DNA from: Druceiella hillmani
Taxonomy: Eukaryota; Arthropoda; Insecta; Lepidoptera; Hepialidae
Assembly: GCA_039881145.1 (NCBI GenBank)
Contig: JAYKKI010000052.1
Span: 13,748,501-13,812,500, forward strand
Reading direction: 5' to 3'
Length of the DNA: 64,000 bases
A model generated the notes under the pieces. It saw only the letters and a list, made by a program, of their open reading frames with translations. It searched no databases and was not told the origin of the DNA. The position numbers and the translations under genes were made by a program. This document shows, in pieces, positions 51,071 to 60,213 of this stretch. The first letter of the stretch is position 1; every line of letters starts with the position of its first letter.

Positions 51071-51712
51071 GGCGAAAGTTTCATTAATATGATTCTAGAT
51101 TTTATAATTTGGCTGATTGATTTATGCTTGTTAAAAGAGAATAGCCACTTATAATATAATAATAAATATAATTATAAATACTGACTTAATTGTCAGTGAG
51201 CACTTGAGTACTCAGTCCTTTTTACACTTGGATAATATATCTGTTGTATTACATTGTTATCATCTTCAATAATGTAATATCCATTTAATTAATTCTTTTT
51301 GCATATTGCACTCTATGTGGTGCATATACGAAGTGTACTCTAACTGATATCGTCCCGATACTTTGGACTGTGTCGCCAAGTAACTTTTTTAAAATGGATA
51401 TCTATTTATGTTATTTCAACGAATTTATAAAAACTATCTATTACAGTAATAAAGAAAGTTGTTTTGTTTTATAATATTAAGTAATTTTCGGAGGAAAATT
51501 TTGTTACAATACAAGATACAAAATTTTGGTCTTTCAATGTTGACTTCCTTGGATAGGTGAAATATTTAATAGAATCTATTCCGGAGGGATTCGTCTGCTT
51601 GTCTATTCTCTTTGCCAGCTAGTAGTTTTCATCATAGTCCTTAAAATTTCGTACAATAATTTTGTTAAGTAATATATTCACTCGATCTAGTGGTACCAAC
51701 ACTTGACAAAGG

Positions 51713-51713
<1 letters not shown>

Positions 51714-51772
<59 letters not shown>

Positions 51773-51773
51773 C

Positions 51774-51841
<68 letters not shown>
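51714..51841. repeat. Long (TA)n tract
   Basis: About 128 bp of TA with phase slips (ataatatatcatat) and one tacata interruption. Apparent tyrosine/isoleucine frames on both strands are artefacts. Confidence 0.95.
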
Positions 51842-51843
<2 letters not shown>

Positions 51844-52015
51844 CCAATTCGATATTTAATTTATTGGATATATAAACACAATTGTCCTCTGCCTAGACGA
51901 CAATTGTAGAATGTTTTTTCATTCCCTTTGCCATTTAGTTATTGAAATTTTATTCTAAACTTTTGAAAGTTGACACCGTAGTTTCTTTTTTATGAATAAT
52001 TTTATTGAACAAGAC

Positions 52016-52061
52016 TTTCACTCAATCCACCATTGCCGAACTAATGGTGGGTTGAGTGAAA
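52016..52061. repeat. Hairpin with 19-bp arms and 8-nt loop
   Basis: tttcactcaatccaccatt (52016-52034) pairs with aatggtgggttgagtgaaa (52043-52061) with a single mismatch, around gccgaact. It is short and GC-balanced compared with other foldbacks here. No known small-RNA precursor was recognised. Confidence 0.9.
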
Positions 52062-52235
52062 ATGTTGGTAAAATTTCCGCGCCGATAATAAATTGTTTAT
52101 GAATTTAATACTCAACCAATATTTTATTTCTGTCTTTCACATTATTATCTACTAGAATCTTGTGTTCCACATTCGGAAATAATAAACAAAAATTACAATG
52201 AAAATTATTCGTTGCTTTAATTTAGTTAAGGCGAT

Positions 52236-52380
52236 AGCCAGACACGATTAGCTTTAACTATTATTATCTATTAACTATTACTTATTTAGCCAGACACGAT
52301 TAGCTTTAACTATTATTATCTATTAACTATTACTTATTTAGCCAGACACGATTAGCTTTAACTATTATTACTTATATATT
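52236..52380. repeat. 52-bp tandem repeat, about 2.8 units
   Basis: agccagacacgattagcttt begins at 52236, 52288 and 52340; each unit continues aactattattatctattaac. The units are essentially identical, so the duplication is recent. Confidence 0.95.
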
Positions 52381-52504
52381 GTCATTTACTATTATTTTTC
52401 GCTAATTGGAGCAACAACTTAATGTAAATAATATTTCGATCTTCCTGGTCCGGTGACATACAATCATATCATATATAAAGGAGAAGGAAGATTTGGGCAC
52501 ACGA

Positions 52505-52981
52505 ATGAGTTCAATTGCCTAAGCTCTTCAATCAATATGAACAAAAATAAAATCCCGCATATTTAATCAGTGTATACTACCGGTCATCACTTATTGGCCC
52601 GAAACTTGGGTACCAACAAAAGCCGTCCTACAAAACTCAAAGGGCAATGGAAAGAAAGTTGGTAGGAATCTCCTCAAAGGATAGTTAAACAAATAAGTGG
52701 CTTCGGAGACAAAGCAAGGTAGCTGACATTACAAAGAGAGGGGCGAAAGTTAAGTGGCAGTGGGCTCATCACATTGATGGAAAGTCGGATTCGTGGTGCA
52801 AAATTCTCTTGGAGTAGAGAAGCTGGGAGTGCAAAAGACCAGTTGGGCGGCTATAAATGAGATGGAAGGATGACGTTATGAAAGTGGTGGGAACAAACTG
52901 GATCCAGATAGCCCAAAATAGAGTCGAGTGGTGCAGGTTGAAGGAGGCCTACACCAAAATGGTTGAGAATGGCTTATTATA
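52505..52981 (+). pseudogene. LINE reverse transcriptase C-terminal fragment
   Basis: The frame holds IFNQCILPVITYWPETW (about 52561-52610), corresponding to the LPVMTYGSETW block after the RT palm. After a frameshift come RAMERKLVGISSKDS, SKVADITKRGAKVKWQWAHH and MRWKDDVMKVVGTNWIQIAQ, ending NRVEWCRLKEAYTKMVENG and a stop at about 52981. This is the C-terminal part of a non-LTR retrotransposon polyprotein (endonuclease/reverse transcriptase type common in Lepidoptera). It has at least one frameshift and several in-frame stops. The catalytic RT core is absent, consistent with a 5'-truncated insertion that then decayed. The downstream aatacgatgatatgatatata may be the start of its 3' tail. Confidence 0.85.
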
Positions 52982-53984
52982 ATACGATGATATGATATAT
53001 AGAAGAACATTTTTAAAAAAGTATAACAAATTAAAAATAGAATAAATACTTTCATTTGTATTTAGTTAATAGACGATTATCACTGATATTTGGATTGTGA
53101 AGTTTGTTCAGTCTTCATTATAACATCTTATTTTCAATGAATAGTTACCATATGGAAATGGTGAACTGTCAGTAAATATACAGTTAATCGAAATTGGTCA
53201 ACTTCTCAATCAATATAGTGGGCCACATTTTTAGAATCCATACAATTTATGGATTCTTATTTGGTATAGACCCAAAATTTTCATATTTACTTACCATAAG
53301 TTTATAGTTATTGCTGGATTGGTAAACAGGATACATTTTTGATATGACGGAAACATATAAAGAAATTGAAAATACCCTATGAGACGCCTAACAATTTTGG
53401 TGCGAAATAACGTGAAATTGAAACTGTTAAATTGTAAGATTTAAATTTATATAGTTATCTCATATTGTGATAGGCATTTTTTAAAGTTTCTGAAACATTA
53501 ACTATGTTTAACGTAGAACAGAAAGTAGACCATTCTCGTCCAATTACTGGTTCTCTATGAAATCGGTAATTAAGGGCCGTGATAGTATACCCTGCGTAAC
53601 CCAGACTATTTAGGCCATTCAGTGCATAATAGGGTTACCATAATGGTGTCATCTAGTGATTAGTAGCGAGTGTTAAGTGACATTAGGATGAAAAGAAACG
53701 TGTGTGAAAAGTATACTTACTGAAAATGACAATTTTTTAATGGGACACACGTGACTCTCCGTTCCCATGTGTTCATTTATTAAAGCATTAATTATATATT
53801 TCTATATTTTTTAACCTCATTGGTAAAATTATTTATTCTTAATATTAACTTGAACTATGAGAAAAATATTTAAATGAAATGACACGTACAAATTATTTTT
53901 ATATTAACTACTTTAATATCTTTCTTTATTATATTACTATCATTATCTCACTAAGGTAAAACAAATTTCAATTTTTAAAAATAA

Positions 53985-54135
53985 AAAAACGGAACCCTTA
54001 TATGAACACTTCGTTTTCCGTCCATCCGTGTGTCTGTCGCAGCCTTTTTTCTCGTAAACGACTTCACATATCAAGTTGAAATTAATATACCCGAGCCTTA
54101 TATTGCTCTGAAAATCTCAACTTTTTTGGTTCGCA
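53985..54135 (-). repeat. Dispersed SINE-like repeat tail, minus orientation
   Basis: aaaacggaacccttatatg, cacttcgttttccgtccatc, cgtgtgtctgtcgcagcc and ttttttctcgtaaacg, then atcaagttgaaatt, is the reverse-complement order of the gacagacggac / gggttcc ending. This motif order is very common in moth and butterfly DNA. Confidence 0.6.
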
Positions 54136-54187
54136 CAACAAAAATATATGGCTGTTTAAACCGTATTTTTTTATTCATACAATTGTC

Positions 54188-54370
54188 CAGAATTACGAAA
54201 CTACGTGATGTAGTGTTATTTCTACTTTCTTTAAGTTCTTTACCACGACCTAGGTTTCATTGTATTACAACATCTTCAGGTGGGCTATTAGCAAAGATCT
54301 TTGCATCACATACTTTCATTTAATTGTGAATAATGAATTTCTACAAAATTAACTCCAAATGTATTCAATA
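54188..54370 (+). mobile_element. Hammerhead-bearing retroelement, copy 4 (one arm deleted)
   Basis: Element orientation plus, about 183 bp. It starts cagaattacgaaactacg and ends ccaaatgtattcaata. The tail-side arm has lost its ribozyme section (gcaaagatctttgca joined to tcacatactttcattt). It is flanked by tcatacaattgtc at 54175-54187 and 54371-54383, a perfect 13-bp duplication and the clearest in the family. Confidence 0.85.
54243..54283 (-). ncRNA. Hammerhead ribozyme motif (copy 4, one stem II change)
   Basis: Minus strand. Core ctgaaga, gaa, stem III acc-ta-ggt, cleavage-site c (54247) and stem I ccac/gtgg are all intact. Stem II reads gttgt-aat-acaat, turning its core-proximal G-C pair into G-U. 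Possibly still foldable. Confidence 0.7.
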
Positions 54371-55079
54371 TCATACAATTGTCTTACTCACTAATCATTG
54401 AAACCTGGTTAGATATAGGGTACTTCCGGTCGACCTGAAATTTTGAAAGTCGGCATAATATAAGGTATAAACACCTCACAAGTAAATCCACAAATATAAA
54501 AATGAATGGTTGTATGTGGAATTGTATATTCTTATGATTAATTTGTTTTTACGCCTGTGAAAGATAGTATACGATATGATCACATTATGAAAAATTAATA
54601 TTTGTGAATGGTTTAATTAGAACCGTTTGTACCCTTAAACGTTTATAAATGCCTAAATATGTGCTCAACAGGGGTCACAACGCCGCGGTTGTTGCATTTT
54701 AGGCTTCCCTTTTCGTATCTTCACGAATTTGGTGGTCAACCAGTTTTAATTTCTGTTTAATTTATATCATTCTATCAATATAGGCATATCTACAGAATCA
54801 ATATATACATATTAAAATTAATTTGTCCAATGATAGCTACTTAGCTGCTATGAGGAAACTAACTTACATATATACGTAAATAAACTGCTAAAATCATAAC
54901 GTCTTTTTTAGTATCGTCGCAATGAAATAATAAGAATATCACTGTAAAATGGAGTTTATGCTCTCTAATTAGACAATAAAAACGCAATAAATTATATTTA
55001 TGTTTATAATGATACGAACTAATTCCATGACAGAATGTTTTCACTAGCTTATGAAACATATCTTCTTCTCGGTTAGCAC

Positions 55080-56060
55080 TAAATCCTATTACAGGTCAAG
55101 GCTGTCTCGACAAGCTTTCTCCCGCGGATCCGACTCGCCAGCGTTGAATTTGTAAAAGCTTAAAATCCTTCTCGACACAATAGATCCATCTTGTGCGAGG
55201 TCTTCCTCTTTTTCTGGTGCCCTCCACATTGACAAATGTCACTTTCATGACCGGGTTGTTTCTTCAAATCTAAAAATGTGCCCAAGCGCCCTTATACGAA
55301 ATTATTTAATGATTCATACAATATTTGGTTGCTTAAATTTTCTATAAATTTCACGATTAAACAAAATGCTCCATTTTTTATTTTCTTTGACTGGGCCAAA
55401 TATTTTATGAAGTATTTTTCTTTCAAAAATAAGAAGTCTATCCTCATCTGCTTTTATTAAATGCCAACATTGACTGTCATACAGAATTATTGGTCTAATA
55501 CAAGTAGTATAAATATTAATTTTTGATTCCGGTTTTAATAGTTAGATTTCAGAAAATTCCTTTGGCTGAAGTAGCACCTATGAGCCATATACAATCTAGT
55601 ATCGATTTCAGGCTGGGTATAGTTTCTATTAGTAATGACAGTACCGAGATATGTGAAACGGTCAACATATTCGAAGACGTAAGAATTTATCTGCAGTGGG
55701 AGGGAAGTATAAGATTTAGTTGTTACCACCATGAATTTTGTCTTTCCCTCATTTACGGTTAATTCAATATCCTTAGCTGTAGCCTCTAACGAAATAAAGG
55801 CATACACAACAGCCTGTTTGCTGTGCGATGTCAATGTCATCAGCACAGGCCAAACTCTGTAAGGACCCCTAGAAAATTGTGCCCCTTGTTATAATTCCGG
55901 CATCTCTAATTGCTTTTTCAAGAGCAATGTTAAAAAACAGGCATGCAAAAGCATCAACCTGTCTTAAGCCTCTTTTAGTATAAAAAGCTTCTGAGAGTTC
56001 CGACATAACTTTAACTCTACATTTAACTCTTTTGAAAGTAATTCTAGAGAGTACATGAAA
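55080..56060 (-). pseudogene. LINE reverse transcriptase fragment (palm to C-terminus), frameshifted
   Basis: From 56055 down, one frame reads VKCRVKVMSELSEAFYTKRG then LRQVDAFACLFFNIALEKAI (the G-L-R-Q-G-D-A-L-S block, with the G and S lost) and RDAGIITRGTIF. Next comes LACADDIDI at about 55855-55828, the catalytic Y-A-D-D box with Y changed to C. The frame then shifts, continuing SKQAVVYAFISLEATAKDIE, VNEGKTKFMVV, RFTYLGTVITNRNYTQPEID and, past a stop, YTTCIRPIILYDSQCWHL, KADEDRLLIFERKIL and IFGPVKENKKW. Closing blocks such as LGHIFRFEETT are also recognisable. It is a non-LTR retrotransposon RT of the insect endonuclease/RT type, 5'-truncated and inactivated by frameshifts, stops and catalytic changes. 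Confidence 0.88.
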
Positions 56061-56269
56061 ACATATACCTCTTAAAATTTAATGTTGAACAAAACTATTT
56101 TTCTACCTCAAACAGGTCAGCTTATAGATCACGAACTTATATTATAGCACATAATTATATATTTAACACATTCTTATAAATACTCAAAACACACTTTAAT
56201 ATTCAATCTAAGTACCTATATATCTATATAACCTTTGAACCATTATGAAAATAAATCTTTACTACCAGC

Positions 56270-56500
56270 ATCAGTACTGGCCACGTAGCTCGGAGCTTCA
56301 CAGATCTTCTCTCTATCTCCATACAATTGTAGATGCGAGCAGCGCGATGTTTTTTGCTCTTCAACGTCGGCTGCGCCTATTCACGACGTTGTCTTTAATC
56401 TTGGCAGTTTGTCCGTTCGTCTCGAGCGTAGCCCGCAGACGTCTGGCGTAGACGGCCTGCGTCTACGAGCGCTCGATGAGCTGTATTTTCTTTCAATTGT
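56270..56500. other. GC-richer, CpG-containing island
   Basis: Raised GC with CpG (gcgagcagcgcgatg near 56335, gtctcgagcgtagcccgc near 56420). A small dyad cgtagac/gtctacg brackets ggcctgc at about 56447-56467. No repeat match or coding domain seen. Confidence 0.4.
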
Positions 56501-58030
56501 AACAACTCGATTACATATTTACAAGTCAGTCTGCGGGAGGTGCCCATAAATGAAATGGGATTTTTCTCAGAGTGTATTGAATGTGTATTTCTTTATTTTT
56601 TAATGTATTTAATTTAGGAGGGGTTACCCCATTTTAATATTAATTATGTGTATTTAGCAAAGACTTAGCCAAATTTGAGGTTCATGAAAACTAATCTTTT
56701 TTGTTAGCTTAATATATTAAAATAAAATTTAATGTTACAAGAATAATTGTCTTACTATTAATTATGAAGATTATTAACTAAAAATAATATTATACATAAT
56801 CAAGGTAACAAATCCCAAACTTATTTAATTTCATCCTTTAATATCACAATAATATTGAGAGACTATTCAAAAACAAATTTCTTATTTTTGTAATAAAGAA
56901 AACATAGTTCTCAAAACCTTCTCAATTTATCAAACTAAAAACTATGCTTATGTATAATACGGTCCATATGCGCGCAACATTTGGTAATGATTGGTTAAAT
57001 ATTTAAATAAGTAATTAAGATTAGAAAGGATTAACAAAAGTTTAAAATATTGTTATATTATTTTATTAGGACCGTTAGAAAAGTTCGCGGCATTGAAATA
57101 AAACTAAATAGAGCAGTTTACAAAATTATTACTATTTCTCAATCTAATCATCACCTAGCTCGTTGTACTTCCTTCATCTGGTTTCTAAAGCCATTAAACC
57201 ATTTTCAAAAAATGTTTCCTCCAAGTCCCCTAAATTCGCATCGATGGCAGCTTAGGTTTCTTCGTTTGATATAAATTTCTTTCCACCTAAATGTTTTTTT
57301 TTATTAAAAAAACATGTAAAACTCAGACGGTATCAGATTAGGTAAATAAAGGGTAGTAACTCGAAATTACATTTCAAATTACGAATATCTGTCATGATTT
57401 TTAGGGATGTGTGAGCGCGCGTTTGCCTCATGAAATAAAACTTTTATTGACATTTCTGTCTGTTTTTCTTTTATTTCACCACGCAGTCGAGTAAAAGGGC
57501 CCAAAAGTATGTGGAATTTATAGCGATATCCTTTGATATAACCTATTGTAACTTTTTGTCAACCAGAATACCGATATCATTACATTGTTAGCAGACAAAA
57601 TTACTTCGGCTTTTTTTGGCTCTGGTAACCCCGATCTTTAAATATAAGTTTTAGTAAAGACTTAAATGAAAACAATAAAATAATGATTAATCCAATATTT
57701 ACGTAATTATAATTTTTACTTGTTTTGTTTATTAACAAAAAAAGTAGAAATGCAATGCAATGCTACACATGGAATCAAACAATCTCATAAACACGGGGAA
57801 CGAAAATCGTAGAAGGATTTTATTTCAGACGAGTATATAGGTACGGAAAATAAGCAGCATTATCTCATTGATAGTAGTTGCGAATAAAATAAAACCTCTA
57901 GGATTCTGTACCCCATTTTAAGTGAAATTGTTTTATTTATTACGATTCATACGTGAAATAACTAAGCAATGAAGACACGTACATATATCATCGTAAATAT
58001 CTAAAGTCTATTACATGTTGAATTATCACA

Positions 58031-58124
58031 TTATTATTCTAAAGTTCTGTTTTCTTCATAATTTTAAATTCACTAATTTCTGTGAACCTAAAGTTATGAA
58101 GAAAACAGAATTTTAGAATAATAA
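58031..58124. repeat. 31-bp inverted repeat, 32-nt loop
   Basis: ttattattctaaagttctgt at 58031 continuing to 58061 pairs with 58094-58124 (ending ttttagaataataa) with one mismatch over 31 bp. The loop contains its own small dyad (ttcac..gtgaa). Foldback element remnant or a hairpin-forming locus. Confidence 0.9.
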
Positions 58125-58149
58125 AATTATAATTCTGCCATATATTTTT

Positions 58150-58480
58150 TTTCTAGTTTTTAGTACATCTCGGAAGATATACTGTCTGAAACAATATTTT
58201 TGAGCTAATATTACCTTAATTTGGGACTTTTCAATCTATACCACATACTTTCCATGGAATTTGATTTTTTTGCAAATAGTTAATTTACCGCTCCTAAAAT
58301 TTCCATGTAAATATTGCTGATAATCATATCCATTTCCATATGTACATAGAGATTAATATATTTGATTACTATGTAAAATTTCAATTTTCTGCGTAAAACG
58401 ATTTCTGAGAAAAGTTACTGTGGTAGATGGACAGACGGAAACTTAAGTGGTCTTTGAAAGGGTTCCTTTTTTATTTATTC
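58150..58480 (+). repeat. Dispersed SINE-like repeat, copy at 58.2 kb
   Basis: Starts ctagtttttagtacatctcg with gaagatatactgtc, and ends tagatggacagacggaaac with tttgaaagggttcctttttt. It aligns in order with the 19.7 kb copy but is diverged. Confidence 0.55.
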
Positions 58481-58694
58481 GAAGTACCACCAACTCTGAT
58501 AAAATATAAGGAACGGTCAATAAAATACATTTAAAACTTTAAGAGACGTCAAAACAAATGAGACTTATTTTTTAGAGGAAGCGAAGAAAAAAAATAGGAA
58601 TCAAGGTAGAAATCTGTATATTTAAAGAACAATAGTAATAATTGTTATACTGAAATAAAAACTTTACTAGATTACGTGTTACGATCATATATAA

Positions 58695-58918
58695 TTAATA
58701 TAATATTCACATCTTCACGTATTATACTTATCACACCTTTAAGTACGAGTATATACAATTACTATAATATTCACACCTTCAAGAATCATACGTATCACAC
58801 TTTTACGTACGAGTATATACAATTGCTGTAATATTCGCACCTTCACGTATCATACGTATCACACATTTATATACAAGTATTTATATAATTACTGTAATAT
58901 ACACACTTTCACTTTATA
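58695..58918. repeat. 64-bp tandem repeat, about 3.4 units
   Basis: The words attcacatcttcacgtatta, tatcacacctttaagtacga and gtatatacaattactataat recur at 64-bp spacing (58705, 58769, 58833) with moderate divergence; the last unit is partial. Confidence 0.9.
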
Positions 58919-59220
58919 TCCAACGTAAGGATATTATTTATACTAACAGTTGTGTGAACAAAATCATCCAACATGAAACAAATTTATTAAAAGACTCTGG
59001 ATATAAAAGTTACTTTACTAATACTTTTATCATATGCAATGTCGCAAAAATGAATTAAGCGACATTTTAGTGGCTTACATACCGCATAGTTTTACACATC
59101 ATTATTTTAGCACTTATCAGAACTATTTAAATATAATATACTAATATTATTAACGTAAAAGTTCACAATTAAATGAAACTACGTGATGTCGTATTATTTC
59201 TACTTTCTTTAAGTTCTTTA

Positions 59221-59261
59221 CCACAACTTAGGTTTCATTGTATTACAACATCTTCAGGTGG
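59221..59261 (-). ncRNA. Degenerate hammerhead motif (copy 5, outer arm)
   Basis: Minus strand. Core ctgaaga and gaa are intact, but stem II ends acaat and stem III plus the cleavage site read acc-ta-agt-t, so stem III loses a pair and the cleavage-site C becomes T. Predicted inactive or weak. Confidence 0.65.
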
Positions 59262-59279
59262 GCTATTAGCAAAGATCTT

Positions 59280-59320
59280 TGACCTGAAGATGTTGTAATA
59301 CAACGAAACCTAGGTCGTGG
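59280..59320 (+). ncRNA. Hammerhead ribozyme motif (copy 5, inner arm)
   Basis: Plus strand. Core ctgaaga, stem II gttgt/acaac, gaa, stem III acc/ggt with loop ta, and cleavage-site c (59316) are intact. The 5' strand of stem I is tgac rather than ccac because the arm breaks at the hairpin turn, so stem I with gtgg is reduced to two good pairs next to the core. Confidence 0.68.
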
Positions 59321-59431
59321 TAAAGAACTTAAAGAAAGTAGAAATAATACTACATTACGTAGTTTCATTTAATTGTGAGTAATGAATTTCTACAAAATTA
59401 ACGCCAAATATATTCAATAAATGTAAAAGTT

Positions 59432-59769
59432 GATTTGTTTATCAATTCACGTTCGTTGTATAACAATTGGTTAGAAAAAATAAATGAAACGGTCAACAAA
59501 CGAGTTCAAAAAAGTCCCTATATTGTTGGGCCTTGGTTTTGCAAGAATAAAATTTTCACTTTTATATAGACAAGAAAAAAATAAGTTTCTTAAACGTGCC
59601 ATATGAATCGTCAATCGGAATATGAAAAATCTTGTCTAAGAAACTGAACTAGCAACTGGGTAGTTGCGTCGCAAAATAATGAAGCAAGTCATGTCCCATT
59701 GTATCATCTATATAGAAATGTAACAAAAATCGTGAAAAAGAAACTACATAAAACTTATAAAGAGCGAAA
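59432..59769. other. AT-rich DNA, no feature seen
   Basis: No open frame, repeat or motif noticed. Confidence 0.6.
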
Positions 59770-60213
59770 GATACATTTTCAAAGCAACTCAGAACAAATG
59801 TCAATATTAGTTAACAGTTTATTTCTTAATTATTTACGCAATGGCTACTTAAAGGTGATATACATTTATTATTGTTAGTAAAGGTTCGTAAAAATGTATC
59901 ATGTATTTCATTAGATCTTTATTTCACAGCAACTCAGAGCGAATTTCAATGTCAGTTAACAGTGTATTATTAATTCTTTACGCAATGGCTACGTAAAAGA
60001 TAATCAATATTTATTATTGTTTGTAATCGGTATTAAAAATGTATCATGTACTTCATTAGATCTTTATTTCACAGCAACTCAGAACGAATGTCAATGTCAG
60101 TTAACAGTGTATTGCTAATTCTTTACGCAATGGCTACGTAAAAGATAATCAATATTTATTATTGTTTGTAATCGGTATTAAAAATTTATCATGTACTTCA
60201 TTAGATCTTTATT
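59770..60213. repeat. 145-bp tandem repeat, three units
   Basis: agcaactcagaac/gcgaat starts at 59783, 59928 and 60073. Each unit has gtcagttaacagtgtatt, ctttacgcaatggctacgta and catgtacttcattagatctt. The second and third units are nearly identical while the first is clearly diverged, so the last duplication is recent. Confidence 0.95.

Larger units (their letters stand above)
48222..51713. other. AT-rich DNA with a dispersed repeat and one GC island
   Basis: 48245-48300 (attttcagcatatctctg, aatatgctatcc) matches the 5' part of the 19.7 kb repeat. The rest, apart from the items listed separately, shows no gene. Confidence 0.5.
52982..55079. other. AT-rich DNA with repeats listed separately
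   Basis: No coding potential beyond the neighbouring LINE fragments. A 97-codon frame at 54030-54323 crosses two different repeats and is not a gene. Confidence 0.55.
56061..58694. other. AT-rich DNA with one GC island, no gene seen
   Basis: Outside the island, hairpin and dispersed repeat listed separately there are only short non-descript frames; the 74-codon plus-strand frame at 57050-57274 has no recognisable motif. Confidence 0.5.
59164..59422 (+). mobile_element. Hammerhead-bearing foldback retroelement, copy 5 (full)
   Basis: Element orientation plus, 259 bp, with both arms complete. Arms of about 115 bp (59164-59278 and about 59281-59390) meet at a tight turn (agatctttgacc), then the tail gtaatgaatttctac to ccaaatatattcaata. 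It is flanked by gtaaaagtt at 59155-59163 and 59423-59431, a perfect 9-bp duplication. The outer arm carries a damaged ribozyme motif on the minus strand and the inner arm an intact core on the plus strand. A transcript of the whole element would fold into a near-continuous hairpin, masking the ribozymes unless they fold co-transcriptionally. Confidence 0.85.

Noticed and set aside
54030..54323. 97-codon plus-strand frame
   Set aside because: Spans the junction between a SINE-like tail and hammerhead element copy 4, so it is an accidental frame across two transposable elements.
38955..59422. Interpretation of the five-copy element as an ordinary MITE or Mutator-like element with 9-bp duplications
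   Set aside because: Duplication lengths vary from 8 to 13 bp and the two ends are not mirror images because of the extra tail, which fits retroposition better; kept as the main alternative.
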